This document shows, piece by piece, positions 8,190 to 18,813 of a stretch of 64,000 bases of DNA. How positions within the stretch are numbered: the first letter of the stretch is position 1; the number at the start of each line of letters is the position of its first letter. Source of the stretch: Mesorhizobium sp. BR1-1-16 (lineage in GTDB: Bacteria > Pseudomonadota > Alphaproteobacteria > Rhizobiales > Kaistiaceae). Location: assembly GCF_020165495.1 (NCBI RefSeq), contig NZ_JAIUIE010000001.1:124001-188000 (forward strand), read 5' to 3'. The notes beneath the pieces are model-generated. The model did not search any database. It had not been told where the DNA came from and worked only from the letters and a program-made list of their open reading frames with translations. A program made the position numbers and the translations under genes.

Positions 8190-9116
8190 ATGTACGGCTT
8201 GGGGCCACAGACAGCCATGACTGAACTGCTGGAAAACTTGATCATTCGTCCGGAAAGCCCGGATGCGACCGTTACGGGGGATCTGCTTTCCGACGTTCTG
8301 TCGCAGATCCGGCTCACCGGCGATCACGTGGTCTCGCAAGCTCTGGCCGCGGGGGAGGAGCTCGATGTCGCGCCGCAAGAGGCCCATGTCGCCGTGGTCA
8401 CGGCAGGCGCGCTGCAGATGGCGAGCGACGACTCGACCCTCGTTAAGGTCGACGCGGATCACCTCCTGCTATTCCCGAGGGGATGCGAGGGTTTCCGGCT
8501 CGTGGCGTCGGATTCGAGCGCGAAGGTCGTCGTCTGCCGCTTCTTGTTCGATCCAGACAGCCTGCGCGGCATGATCTTCGCATTGCCGCCCTGTATCCAC
8601 CTCCGACCGGAGGATGGCGGCGGGTGGATCGAAGGCATCGCCCATTTCCTGCTGCTGGAGACGAGCGACGTCCAGCCGGGGGCGGCCTTGATGATCTCGC
8701 GGCTGATCGACCTCATTGTCATTCGCGCGCTGCGCACCTGGGTGCATCAGGGCCAAACGACGGGGTGGCTGGGCGGGCTCGCCGATCCGCGTATCGCACG
8801 CGCCCTGAAGGTCATCCATCAGCAGCCGATGCAGCGCTGGAGCGTTCCGGCGCTGGCTGATATCGCCAACATGTCGCGCTCCAGCTTCTGTGAGCGGTTC
8901 GCGGCGCTCGTCGGGCGCTCGCCGCTTCGCTACCAGAATGAATGGCGGCTGGGGCTCGCCAGGGAAATGCTGGCAAGACGGGATGCGCGAATCGGCGAGA
9001 TCGGCATGCGGATCGGCTATGTCTCGGAGGCCGCCTTCAGCCGCGCCTACAAGGAGCTATTCGGCCATTCGCCGCGCACCGAATATGCGCGGCGTGAGGC
9101 ATCCGGGGGCCGATAG
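8190..9116 (+). CDS. AraC family transcriptional regulator with cupin N-domain
   Basis: About 300 residues. The N-terminal half has a cupin_6-like sensor domain (LLSDVLSQIRLTGDHVV, then FPRGCEGFRLV). The C-terminal 100 residues carry two helix-turn-helix motifs, ending in IGYVSEAAFSRAYKELFGHSPRTEYA, the classic AraC signature. Two starts are possible: ATG at 8190 and ATG at 8217 (MTELLENL); neither has a good ribosome binding site, and 8217 would give 299 residues. It is divergent from the DUF308-like membrane protein gene, a usual arrangement for a local regulator and its target. The ligand is unknown. Confidence 0.88.
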   Translation: MYGLGPQTAMTELLENLIIRPESPDATVTGDLLSDVLSQIRLTGDHVVSQALAAGEELDVAPQEAHVAVVTAGALQMASDDSTLVKVDADHLLLFPRGCEGFRLVASDSSAKVVVCRFLFDPDSLRGMIFALPPCIHLRPEDGGGWIEGIAHFLLLETSDVQPGAALMISRLIDLIVIRALRTWVHQGQTTGWLGGLADPRIARALKVIHQQPMQRWSVPALADIANMSRSSFCERFAALVGRSPLRYQNEWRLGLAREMLARRDARIGEIGMRIGYVSEAAFSRAYKELFGHSPRTEYARREASGGR

Positions 9117-9131
9117 GCGACGTGCGTTCGC

Positions 9132-10556
9132 CTATGTCGCCGTACCGCCGACCGTGATCTGGTCGATCCTGAGCGTCGGCTGGCCGACGCCGACCGGCAC
9201 GCCCTGGCCGCTCTTGCCGCAGGTGCCGATGCCGAGATCGAGCGCCATGTCGTTGCCGACCATCGATACACGCCGCATCGCATCCGGCCCATTGCCGATC
9301 AGCATCGCGCCCTTCACCGGCGCACCGATGCGGCCGTTCTCGATCATGTAGGCCTCGGTCGAGGCGAACACGAACTTGCCGGAGGTGATGTCGACCTGGC
9401 CGCCGCCGAACGAGACCATGTAGAGCCCGTTCTTGACCGAGCCGAGGATCTCGTCCGGCTGATGATTGCCCCCGAGCATGATCGTGTTGGTCATGCGCGG
9501 CATCGGCACATGCGCATAGGATTGCCGGCGGCCATTGCCGGTCGGCTTCATGCCCATCAGACGGGCGTTCTGCCTGTCCTGCATGTAGCCGACGAGGATG
9601 CCGTCCTCGATCAGCGTCGTCGCCTGGGTCGGCGTGCCCTCGTCGTCGAAGGAGAGCGAACCGCGCCGGTCGACGATCGAGCCGTCATCGACCACGGTCA
9701 CGCCCTTGGCCGCTACTTGCTGGCCCATCAGGCCGGCAAACGCGCTTTCACCGCGGCGGTTGAAATCGCCTTCGAGCCCGTGGCCGACGGCTTCATGCAG
9801 CATCACGCCCGGCCAGCCCGGTCCGAGCACGACATCGAAGGTGCCGGCCGGCGCGGGGATGGCGTCGAGATTGACGAGCGCCTGGCGCAGCGCCTGGTCG
9901 ACCGCATACTGCCAGCGCTCGGTGGTCACGAACTGGCCGAAGCCCTCGCGTCCGCCCATGCCGAACGAGCCCTGTTCCTGCCGGTCGCCTTCGCCCGCGA
10001 TGATCGAGACATTGACCCGCACCATCGGGCGGATGTCGCGCCGATAGGTGCCGTCGGGCCGGAGAATCTCCACCACCTGCCAAGACCCGGCGAGCGAGGC
10101 GCTGACCTGGCGCACGCGCGGATCCCTGGCGCGTGCATAGGCATCGATCTGTTCGAGCAGCGTCACCTTGTCGGCGAAGCTCGGCGCGCCCAGTGGGTTC
10201 TCGTCGGTATAGAGGCGGCGATTGGTGCCGGCCGGCGGCTCGGCCAGGATGCCGGAATGGCCTGACTTCACCGAAGCGACCGCCTCGCCGGCGCGGCGGA
10301 TCGCGTCGAGCGAAACTTCGCCGGCATGGGCATAGCCGACGGCCTCGCCGGCGACGGCGCGGAGGCCGAAGCCCTGGCGCACATCATAGCTCGCGCCCGA
10401 CAGACGGCCGTTGTCAAAGACGAGCCCCTCGGACTGTGCATATTCGAGATAGAGCTCGCCATCATCGGCGCCCTTAAGCGCCTCCGCGACCACGGCCTCC
10501 GTCTCGCCGCGATCGAGCCCGGCGCGGGCAAGGATGGACAGGGATTCGTCGGCCAT
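9132..10556 (-). CDS. tldD: metalloprotease TldD
   Basis: A 474-residue TldD/PmbA family protein. The zinc motif HEAVGH is at 254-259, followed by the conserved GLEGDFNRRGESAFAG stretch. TldD pairs with TldE (PmbA) to form a heterodimeric peptidase that cleaves unfolded peptides, matures microcins and degrades CcdA. TldE lacks the HExxxH motif and is not in this window. The ATG at 10556 with GGAG upstream gives MADESLSIL; the frame is open to 10730 but overlaps the preceding gene. It is likely co-transcribed with the PPOX and IalB genes upstream. Confidence 0.94.
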   Translation of the reverse strand: MADESLSILARAGLDRGETEAVVAEALKGADDGELYLEYAQSEGLVFDNGRLSGASYDVRQGFGLRAVAGEAVGYAHAGEVSLDAIRRAGEAVASVKSGHSGILAEPPAGTNRRLYTDENPLGAPSFADKVTLLEQIDAYARARDPRVRQVSASLAGSWQVVEILRPDGTYRRDIRPMVRVNVSIIAGEGDRQEQGSFGMGGREGFGQFVTTERWQYAVDQALRQALVNLDAIPAPAGTFDVVLGPGWPGVMLHEAVGHGLEGDFNRRGESAFAGLMGQQVAAKGVTVVDDGSIVDRRGSLSFDDEGTPTQATTLIEDGILVGYMQDRQNARLMGMKPTGNGRRQSYAHVPMPRMTNTIMLGGNHQPDEILGSVKNGLYMVSFGGGQVDITSGKFVFASTEAYMIENGRIGAPVKGAMLIGNGPDAMRRVSMVGNDMALDLGIGTCGKSGQGVPVGVGQPTLRIDQITVGGTAT

Positions 10557-10689
10557 GGGGGAAACTCCGGAACGTTGTTGCCACGACAGATAGGCGATCA
10601 CCGGGCGGTTCGCACCCCTTGGCGGCGGATGAGGGCGAAAGAGGGGCTCTTGCGGTCGGTTTGGGCGCCGAGCCCCAATAGGGCCGGCT

Positions 10690-11301
10690 TCAGTAAAGCA
10701 CAGCCTTGTAGCGCTCCAGCATCTCGGCATCGCTTTCGGGCGGGTTGTTCGACCGCGTGTGGTCCTTCAGCATTTCGCCCATGGTCGGCAGCAGGGTCCG
10801 TTCGGGCCAACTGGCCGGGACCCAGAGGTCCGAGCGCATCAGCGCCTTGCCGCATTGCAGATAGGCCTCGCGCACGGTCACCACGAGGACGGTGGCGGGC
10901 AGCGAATCATCGACGCGATGCGCTTCCCGCAGAGCGAGGTCGTCATTGACCACCGCGTCGCCGTTGACGCGCAGCGTCTCCAGGAAACCGGGAATGAGGA
11001 AGAGCAGCCCGACCGTCGGACGCGCGACGATATTGGTCAGCGAATCGATGCGCCGGTTGCCAGGCCTGTCCGGGATGATCAGCGTCCGCTCGTCGGCGAC
11101 TGTAACAAAGCCGGGATGATCGCCGCGCGGCGTCGCGTCGCCGAGCCCATCCGGGCCCTCAGTTGCCAGGACGAGGAAGGGCGACAGCGCGATGAAGGCG
11201 CGGCAATGCTTGTCGATATGGTCGAGCTGCTTGGCGAGCGCGCGCGGCGAAGGGGCGCCATAAAGCGCCCGCAGGGCCTCGGGAGACCGGATCGGAGCCA
11301 T
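10690..11301 (-). CDS. FMN-dependent PPOX-type flavoprotein (MSMEG_1061 family)
   Basis: A 203-residue split-barrel flavoprotein. It shows FIALSPFLVLATEG, GDATPRGDHPGFV, a TLIIPDRPGNRRIDSL FMN-binding segment and the C-terminal WPERTLLPTMGEMLKDHT typical of the MSMEG_1061/PPOX group annotated as pyridoxamine 5'-phosphate oxidase family. True PdxH activity is unlikely because pdxH is present at 6813 and motifs differ. The gene begins 16 bases after the ialB stop and ends 133 bases before tldD, all on the minus strand, which suggests one operon. Substrate unknown. Confidence 0.85.
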   Translation of the reverse strand: MAPIRSPEALRALYGAPSPRALAKQLDHIDKHCRAFIALSPFLVLATEGPDGLGDATPRGDHPGFVTVADERTLIIPDRPGNRRIDSLTNIVARPTVGLLFLIPGFLETLRVNGDAVVNDDLALREAHRVDDSLPATVLVVTVREAYLQCGKALMRSDLWVPASWPERTLLPTMGEMLKDHTRSNNPPESDAEMLERYKAVLY

Positions 11302-11317
11302 GTTGCCGCGTCTTTCG

Positions 11318-11893
11318 TCAGGGTAGGGCGTCGAAGCCCGGACCGAAGCCGTTCAGCGAGATCGGGATGCCGATGCCTTCCTCCGGCGTCTGGAAGATCA
11401 CGAAGGTCGCGGTCTTGCCGGCGCGGAGCTTGGCAATGAGGTTGTCGTCGAGAATCACCTCGGCGAGGCAGCCGTCCGGGAGGCAGCGCACGAAACCGGC
11501 GCGGCCCATCTCGTTCTGGTCGATCTTGAGCCCGAGGCCGGACGGTAGCAGCACGCCGAGCGGCGCCAGCACGCGCATCACCTTGGCCTTCTTGTCCGCC
11601 GTCTTCAGCACGATCACCGAGAGACCGACATTGTCGCGGTCCTCTGCGGTGACGAACTGCATCATCGAGCAGATTTCCTCCTGCGCGCCCGGCGGCTTGT
11701 CGCAGCGGGTTTCCCAGTCGCCATGCATGCCCTTGGAAACGCCCTGCGCCCGCGCGGCGCCGGACGGCCCGGCCAGCGGGGCGAGAACAAACGCCAGTGC
11801 GAGGCCAAGGGCCGCCAGCAGAAGCATCCGGCGCGGCGCGCGCCCGTGCAGTTCAGTCGTGTTCACCGGTTCGATCTCCTGGATTCCCGCCAT
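11318..11893 (-). CDS. invasion-associated locus B (IalB) family protein
   Basis: A 191-residue exported protein. Starting at ATG 11893 (AGG 8 bases upstream) gives a 20-odd residue charged lead then a long hydrophobic segment rich in Leu/Ala ending in ARAQG, a probable signal peptide. The mature part has HGDWETRCDKPPG near its start, a Cys-containing CSMMQF, and VRCLPDGCLAEVILDD, the IalB pattern with paired Cys. In Bartonella IalB aids erythrocyte invasion; in environmental relatives the role is unknown. It is divergent from coxB, with 267 bases between the starts. Confidence 0.88.
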   Translation of the reverse strand: MAGIQEIEPVNTTELHGRAPRRMLLLAALGLALAFVLAPLAGPSGAARAQGVSKGMHGDWETRCDKPPGAQEEICSMMQFVTAEDRDNVGLSVIVLKTADKKAKVMRVLAPLGVLLPSGLGLKIDQNEMGRAGFVRCLPDGCLAEVILDDNLIAKLRAGKTATFVIFQTPEEGIGIPISLNGFGPGFDALP

Positions 11894-12160
11894 TTCGGAC
11901 CTATGACTCTTGCACGGCCTGGGGCAATCCGGGCCGCATTGATCGAAGTCATGCCGGGCGCGATTTGCCGCATCATTTCTCACGATCCACCGTTGCGAGG
12001 CAAAGGTCCATGTGGTTTGTCTCGGGCGATATTCGGCAAATCCGAAATCGCACCGTGGAAGCATCCTGCCTTCGGCCTATACTGTTGTGGAAAGTGGCGC
12101 AACGGAGGCCGGCAGCGCGGGCGCACCGGATGGCGCTGAGGAATGAAAGGGAGTGACGAC

Positions 12161-13108
12161 GTGACGAAGGCCAAGACGCGTCTCGGATCGGGCTTGTTGC
12201 TCGGTGGGTCGATCGCGGCAGTCCTCGGCGCGATGTCGGGCGCCGCCGAGGCCGCCCAGCCGACACCCTGGGCGATGTGGCTGCAGGAGCCGGCTTCTCC
12301 GATCATGGAGCGGATCAACAGCTTCAACACCGGCATCACCATCGCGATGGTCGCGATCGTGCTGATCGTGGCGGCTCTGTTGATCTATGTGATGATCCGC
12401 TTCAACGCGAAGTCCAACCCGGTTGCCTCGCGGACCTCGCACAACACGCTGATCGAGGTCGTCTGGACCGTTGCGCCGATCCTCATCCTGATGGCGATTG
12501 CGATTCCCTCGTTCTCGCTGCTGTTCGCGCAGCAGGACCCGGGCCGCATCATCAAGGACTACGATCCGGCCAAGGTCCTGACCGTCAAGGCGACGGGCAT
12601 CCAGTGGTACTGGAACTACGAATATCCGGACAATGACGGCGTCGCCTTCGATTCGAACATGATCCCGGAGAACGAGATCAAGGATCCGAAGACGCAGCCG
12701 CGGCTGCTGGCCGTGGATAACGAGATGATTGTTCCGGTCGGCACGGTCGTCCGCATGCAGGTCATCGGCCAGGACGTCATTCACTCCTTCGCGCTGCCTT
12801 CCTTCGGCATCAAGATTGACGCGATCCCCGGTCGCCTCAACGAGACCTGGTTCCTCGCAGAGCGCGAAGGCATCTATTACGGTCAGTGCTCGGAGCTCTG
12901 CGGCATCAATCACGCCTTCATGCCGATCGCGATCCGCGTGGTGAAGCCGGAACAGTTCAAGACATGGGTCACCGCGGCGAAGACGGATCTGCCGGGCGCC
13001 TACAAGCAGCTTTTCGCCAGCATCGAGGCCGACGCGGCCAAGGTGGCGTCGAAGGATGCCGTGACCCCGGCCTCGGCCGGTTCGATCGTAGAGGTCGCGG
13101 CGCGCTGA
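12161..13108 (+). CDS. coxB: cytochrome c oxidase subunit II
   Basis: Subunit II of the aa3 oxidase, about 315 residues, accepting electrons from cytochrome c. A signal peptide is followed by two membrane segments and a periplasmic cupredoxin domain. The CuA ligands are visible: H208 (VIHSF), C243 and C247 (CSELC), H251 and M254. Conserved aromatics sit in IQWYWNYEYPD. I prefer the GTG at 12161 because AAAGGGAG lies 7 bases before it; the ATG at 12143 would add six residues and has GAGG too close. First gene of the cox operon. Confidence 0.95.
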   Translation: MTKAKTRLGSGLLLGGSIAAVLGAMSGAAEAAQPTPWAMWLQEPASPIMERINSFNTGITIAMVAIVLIVAALLIYVMIRFNAKSNPVASRTSHNTLIEVVWTVAPILILMAIAIPSFSLLFAQQDPGRIIKDYDPAKVLTVKATGIQWYWNYEYPDNDGVAFDSNMIPENEIKDPKTQPRLLAVDNEMIVPVGTVVRMQVIGQDVIHSFALPSFGIKIDAIPGRLNETWFLAEREGIYYGQCSELCGINHAFMPIAIRVVKPEQFKTWVTAAKTDLPGAYKQLFASIEADAAKVASKDAVTPASAGSIVEVAAR

Positions 13109-13171
13109 TAGCGGCGCCGCCGCGCAATCTCGTTGCCCGGCCCCGGCGCGCTGCGCCAGCGGGCCTGATGA

Positions 13172-14812
<1,641 letters not shown>

Positions 14813-14829
14813 GCCGAACCTCAAACAGC

Positions 14830-14851
14830 GGAGCCGGGCGTGCCCGGCTCC
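14830..14851 (+). terminator. GC-rich hairpin between ctaD and ctaB
   Basis: GGAGCCGGG and CCCGGCTCC form a perfect 9-bp stem around the loop CGTG, 17 bases after the ctaD stop. No T-tract follows, so it is more likely an attenuating or mRNA-stabilising element within the operon than a full terminator. It could lower ctaB expression relative to the structural subunits. Confidence 0.4.
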
Positions 14852-14872
14852 AGCAGTGAATGGTTGCCCTTG

Positions 14873-15799
14873 ATGTCTGACGTGCAGATCGACCGGATCG
14901 ACACCGCGAGCCTCGCCGGCCCGGCGGATTACATCGCGCTCCTGAAGCCGCGCGTGATGTCGTTGGTCGTCTTCACGGCGCTGGTCGGCATGGTCATGGC
15001 GCCTGGCGGGATCCATCCCGTCGTCGGCTTCGCGGCGCTGCTCTGCATCGCCGTCGGCGCCGGCGCGTCGGGCGCCCTCAATATGTGGTACGACGCCGAT
15101 ATCGACCGTTTGATGCTGCGCACGCAGAAGCGCCCGATCCCGGCAGGACGCATCACCGAGAGCGAGGCGCTCGCCTTCGGCCTGACGCTTGCAGCGTTCT
15201 CGGTCGGCTGTCTCACCGTGCTGGTCAATCCGGTCGCGGGCGGCCTTCTCGCCTTCACGATCTTCTTCTATGTCGTCGTCTATTCGATGTGGCTGAAGCG
15301 CTGGACGCCGCAGAACATCGTCATTGGCGGCGCGGCCGGCGCGTTCCCGCCGGTGGTTGCCTGGGCCTCCGTCACCGGCTCGGTCAGCCTTGAAAGCATC
15401 GTGCTGTTCCTGATCATCTTCATGTGGACGCCGCCGCATTTCTGGGCGCTCGCGCTGTTCAAGTCGGATGACTACAAGCGGGCCGGCATTCCGATGCTTC
15501 CCGTGGTCGCGGGGCTTGCCGAGACACGCCGCCAGATTCTGATCTATTCCGTGTTGCTTGCGCCGATCGGCGTGCTGCCGGCGCTGCTCGGCTTCGCCTC
15601 GCTCGCCTATGGCGGCGCCGCGGCCGTGCTTGGCGCCGTGTTCGTCGGCATGGCGGTCCGGGTCTATCGCATGGCCGACAACGACACGGCGATGGTGCCG
15701 GCGAAGCGGTTGTTCGCCTTCTCGATCTTCTATCTCTTCATGCTGTTCGCAATGCTGCTCACCGAGCGGCTGGCCATGCTGGCGGGCCTTTCATGGTAG
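14873..15799 (+). CDS. ctaB: protohaem IX farnesyltransferase (haem O synthase)
   Basis: A 308-residue UbiA-type prenyltransferase with about nine membrane segments. It transfers a farnesyl group to haem b, giving haem O, the precursor of haem A for subunit I. The Asp-rich motif is [19 protein letters not shown], followed by IPAGRI, and the second conserved part is [21 protein letters not shown]. The ATG at 14873 was chosen because it starts [10 protein letters not shown]; upstream TTG and GTG codons are in frame. Its stop overlaps the start of coxF. Confidence 0.96.
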   Translation: MSDVQIDRIDTASLAGPADYIALLKPRVMSLVVFTALVGMVMAPGGIHPVVGFAALLCIAVGAGASGALNMWYDADIDRLMLRTQKRPIPAGRITESEALAFGLTLAAFSVGCLTVLVNPVAGGLLAFTIFFYVVVYSMWLKRWTPQNIVIGGAAGAFPPVVAWASVTGSVSLESIVLFLIIFMWTPPHFWALALFKSDDYKRAGIPMLPVVAGLAETRRQILIYSVLLAPIGVLPALLGFASLAYGGAAAVLGAVFVGMAVRVYRMADNDTAMVPAKRLFAFSIFYLFMLFAMLLTERLAMLAGLSW

Positions 15800-15993
15800 C
15801 CGATCTCGAGCGCGATCGCGGCAACGAGCCCGCGCCGATGATCGAGGACGGTGTGAGGCTGACGCCCGAGCAGCTGCGCCGCCGTCGCGCGCGGTCGATC
15901 GCCATCGGCCTTGCGCTCGGCGCGCTCGTCATCCTGTTCTGGGCGGTGACGATCGTGAAGCTCGGCGGCAATGTCGCGAACCGGAGCCTTTGA
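15793..15993 (+). CDS. coxF: CoxF-like small membrane protein
   Basis: A 66-residue protein overlapping the end of ctaB by seven bases (ATGGTAG), which suggests translational coupling. The N-terminal half is charged ([13 protein letters not shown]) and is followed by one membrane segment of about 20 residues ([17 protein letters not shown]) ending IVKLGGNV. This size, the LTPEQ-x-RRR motif and the position between ctaB and ctaG match the CoxF protein of alphaproteobacterial oxidase operons. Its exact role in oxidase assembly is not established. Confidence 0.82.
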   Translation: MVADLERDRGNEPAPMIEDGVRLTPEQLRRRRARSIAIGLALGALVILFWAVTIVKLGGNVANRSL

Positions 15994-15995
15994 CC

Positions 15996-16619
15996 ATGAC
16001 GGGCACTGACGAACCGCATCCCGCGCCACAGCACGCCAAAAAGCGCTCGCTCGGTGTGACGGCGGCCATCAGCGCCGTATTTGGCGTCGCCATGCTGGCC
16101 GCCGCATTTGCGTCGGTTCCGATCTACCGCCTGTTCTGCCAGGTGACCGGCTATGGCGGCACGACCCAGCGCGCGGAAGCGGCGCCGGGCAAGGTGCTCG
16201 ACCGGACCGTCACGGTGCGCTTCGACGCCAATGTCGCCAATGGGATCGGCTGGGCGTTCCGTCCTGAGCAGCGCGAGATTCGCGTCAGGCTGGGCGAGGT
16301 TGGCCATGTCAGCTTCTTCGCCGAGAATCGCACGGACAAGACCTCGACGGGACAAGCGGGCTTCAATGTGCAGCCGGATTCGTCAGGCCGCTTCTTCAAC
16401 AAGATCGCCTGTTTCTGCTTCAATTCGCAGACCCTGAAGGCGGGCGAGCGCGTCGAGATGCCGGTGACGTTTTTCGTCGATCCGGCCATGGCTGACGACG
16501 CGGATTCCCGCTACACGGATACGATCACTCTTTCCTATACGTTTTATCCGAGCGTTGAGGCCAAACCGGCGCCTGTGGCGTCGCTTGGGCCGGGCGCCGC
16601 GGATCCGAAGCTTCGATAA
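15996..16619 (+). CDS. ctaG: cytochrome c oxidase assembly protein CtaG/Cox11
   Basis: A 207-residue copper chaperone that delivers CuB to subunit I. One N-terminal membrane anchor (about residues 20-40) is followed by YRLFCQVTGYGGTTQ with C48, and the periplasmic Ig-like domain holds the copper motif CFCF at 139-142 in KIACFCFNSQTL. The Cys residues agree with the Cox11 copper-binding set. The start at 15996 comes two bases after the coxF stop; a longer open frame upstream belongs to overlap with ctaB and is not coding. Confidence 0.95.
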   Translation: MTGTDEPHPAPQHAKKRSLGVTAAISAVFGVAMLAAAFASVPIYRLFCQVTGYGGTTQRAEAAPGKVLDRTVTVRFDANVANGIGWAFRPEQREIRVRLGEVGHVSFFAENRTDKTSTGQAGFNVQPDSSGRFFNKIACFCFNSQTLKAGERVEMPVTFFVDPAMADDADSRYTDTITLSYTFYPSVEAKPAPVASLGPGAADPKLR

Positions 16620-16637
16620 GGACCGGGGAGCACCATC

Positions 16638-17477
16638 ATGGCTGAAGCCCACGCCAAGCATCACGACTATCATCTCGTCAATCCCAGTCCCTGGCCGTTC
16701 CTCGGGTCCATCGGGGCGCTGGCGATGGCGATCGGCGGCATCTCCTACATGCACGGCGCCTCGCTGCTGTGGATGGTCCCAGGCCTGCTGATGGTGCTCT
16801 ACACCATGGCGTCGTGGTGGACCGACGTCGTCAAGGAAGGGCAGGAGGGTTTTCATACCCGCGTGGTGCAGCTGCATCTGCGCTATGGCATGATCCTGTT
16901 CATCGCCTCCGAGGTGATGTTCTTCGTTGCCTGGTTCTGGGCCTTCTTCGATGCCAGCCTGTTCGCCCATGAGGCGAAGCAGTTTGCCCGCTTTGAATTC
17001 ACGGGCGGCCACTGGCCACCGAAGGGCATCGAGGTGTTCGATCCCTGGCATCTGCCGCTGCTCAACACGCTGCTCCTGCTGACGTCGGGAACGACGGTGA
17101 CCTGGGCGCATCACGCGCTGCTCGAGAACGATCGCGAGGGCCTGAAATGGGGCCTGATCTGCACGATCGTGCTCGGCTTCATCTTCTCCTGTGTCCAGGC
17201 GGTCGAATATACGCACGCTGCCTTTTCGTTCGGCGGCAACATCTATGGCGCCACATTCTTCATGGCGACGGGCTTCCACGGCTTCCACGTCATCATCGGA
17301 ACGATCTTCCTGATCGTCTGCCTGGCGCGGGCTCTGGCCGGCCAGTTCACCCCCAAGGAGCATTTCGGCTTCGAGGCGGCGGCGTGGTACTGGCATTTCG
17401 TCGACGTGGTCTGGCTGTTCCTGTTCTTCTCCATCTATGTCTGGGGTGGCTGGGGCGCGCCAATCCACGCCGCCTGA
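16638..17477 (+). CDS. ctaE: cytochrome c oxidase subunit III
   Basis: A 279-residue subunit III with seven membrane helices. Clear family parts are YHLVNPSPWPFLGSIGA at the N-terminus, WWTDVVKEGQEGFHT, SEVMFFVAWFWAFFDASLF, and GFHGFHVIIGTIFL with HFVDVVWLFLFF near the end. It stabilises the oxidase and supports proton uptake to subunit I. It begins 18 bases after ctaG, preceded by a GGGGAG ribosome binding site. Confidence 0.97.
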   Translation: MAEAHAKHHDYHLVNPSPWPFLGSIGALAMAIGGISYMHGASLLWMVPGLLMVLYTMASWWTDVVKEGQEGFHTRVVQLHLRYGMILFIASEVMFFVAWFWAFFDASLFAHEAKQFARFEFTGGHWPPKGIEVFDPWHLPLLNTLLLLTSGTTVTWAHHALLENDREGLKWGLICTIVLGFIFSCVQAVEYTHAAFSFGGNIYGATFFMATGFHGFHVIIGTIFLIVCLARALAGQFTPKEHFGFEAAAWYWHFVDVVWLFLFFSIYVWGGWGAPIHAA

Positions 17478-17535
17478 TCGCAGACCTCGCGTCGCTGCTC
17501 GCCTGACAGCAGCGACGGGGTCGGGAGAATGAACG

Positions 17536-17943
17536 ATGAGTGATCCGGACGCGACTGAGCCGCAGCATGCTCCGGATCGCGCGCTTTATGCGCCTATCTC
17601 GCCGACGGCGAGCGGAATGCGCGGGCTCTGCCCGCGCTGTGGCCAGGGAAAGCTGTTCAAGGGCTTTCTCGACCTGCAGCCGGCCTGCCAGAACTGTGGC
17701 CTCGATTATTCGTTCATCGATTCAGGCGATGGCCCTGCGGTGTTCGTCATCCTAATCGTCGGCTTCATCGTCGCGTTCCTGGCGCTCTATGTCGAGTTCA
17801 CCTTCCAGCCGCCGTTCTGGGTGCACATCATCCTCTGGGTGCCGCTGATACTCGGGCTGTCGCTTGGCATGCTTCGCCCGCTCAAGGGCCTGATGATCGC
17901 GATCCAGTATCGCACCAAGGCCGAGCAGGGCCGGCTCGAATAG
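17536..17943 (+). CDS. DUF983 family protein of the cox operon
   Basis: A 135-residue DUF983 protein. The N-terminal part holds a zinc-ribbon-like CPRCGQGKLF and CQNCGL pair (four Cys), followed by two membrane segments (about 65-85 and 95-112). DUF983 genes lie in cox operons of many alphaproteobacteria between subunit III and SURF1, which suggests a role in oxidase assembly, but no activity is known. It begins 58 bases after ctaE. Confidence 0.9.
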   Translation: MSDPDATEPQHAPDRALYAPISPTASGMRGLCPRCGQGKLFKGFLDLQPACQNCGLDYSFIDSGDGPAVFVILIVGFIVAFLALYVEFTFQPPFWVHIILWVPLILGLSLGMLRPLKGLMIAIQYRTKAEQGRLE

Positions 17944-18019
17944 CGTGCCGGGAATGCGCTCGGCCAAGCGGGACGCGCACAGGGATGATGTGGCGCAGTT
18001 GCCATGACGCGAGGATGCC

Positions 18020-18808
18020 ATGACGCGTCACGATAGGACCGCCGCCACGAGATCGCCGATCCGCCGGCTGGTGGCGCCCGCCATCGCCACGATCGTGATG
18101 TTCGGGCTGCTTTGCAGCCTCGGCCTGTGGCAATGGCAACGCCTCCACTGGAAGGAAGCGCTGATCGCGCAGGTCGACAGCCGCATACATGCGGCGCCCG
18201 TCGCCGCGCCCGGTCCTGCTGCCTGGCCGAAACTGGACCTCGCCGACGCCGACTTCACGCCCGTCACCGTGACCGGCACCTTCCTGAACGACAAGGAAGC
18301 GCTGCTCTACATGACGCTGACCGAGCCCAAGGGGCCCATCGGAGGCGTCGGCTGGCAGGTCTTCGTGCCGCTCAGGACCGAGGCCGGCTGGATCGTCTAT
18401 GTCAACAGGGGCTTCGTTCCCGATCAGCGCCGCGATCCGGCGACGCGCGCAGAAGGCCAGCCAACCGGGACCGTCTCGGTGACCGGGTTGTTGCGGCGCC
18501 CCGAGCGGCCGCTGCATCTCTTTGGAGATGGCATGAGCCGCGACAATCAATGGTTTGCTCGCGAACCGGCGCTGTTCGCCCGGGCCGCCGGTCTGCCCCT
18601 CGATGAGGTGGCGCCTTACTCGATCGACGCTGATGCGACGGCCAATCCAGGCGGGCTGCCGCAGGGTGGCGAGACGCTGGTCGTCTTCCCGAACAACCAT
18701 CTGCAATATGTCATCACATGGTTCGGGCTGGCGCTGGCGCTGGTCGGCGTCTTTATCGCCTATGCACGCGGCGTGCTGAAGCGCGGCGCAGGGGACGAGG
18801 CGCCCTGA
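18020..18808 (+). CDS. SURF1 family oxidase assembly protein
   Basis: A 262-residue SURF1/Shy1 protein with two membrane helices (about 20-38 and 235-255) and a large periplasmic loop between. Conserved pieces are LCSLGLWQWQRLHWKEAL, VTGTFLNDKEAL, GGVGWQVFVPLRT, VNRGFVP and the late NNHLQYVITWFGLALALVG. SURF1 helps insert haem A into subunit I. It is the last gene of the cox operon and ends five bases from the convergent YqgE stop. Confidence 0.94.
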   Translation: MTRHDRTAATRSPIRRLVAPAIATIVMFGLLCSLGLWQWQRLHWKEALIAQVDSRIHAAPVAAPGPAAWPKLDLADADFTPVTVTGTFLNDKEALLYMTLTEPKGPIGGVGWQVFVPLRTEAGWIVYVNRGFVPDQRRDPATRAEGQPTGTVSVTGLLRRPERPLHLFGDGMSRDNQWFAREPALFARAAGLPLDEVAPYSIDADATANPGGLPQGGETLVVFPNNHLQYVITWFGLALALVGVFIAYARGVLKRGAGDEAP

Positions 18809-18813
18809 GGCGG

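Noticed and set aside
12055-12083. Sigma-70 promoter for coxB with TATACT at 12078-12083
   Set aside because: The -10 is acceptable but the hexamer at the correct distance (GTGGAA) does not resemble a -35, so I did not list it.
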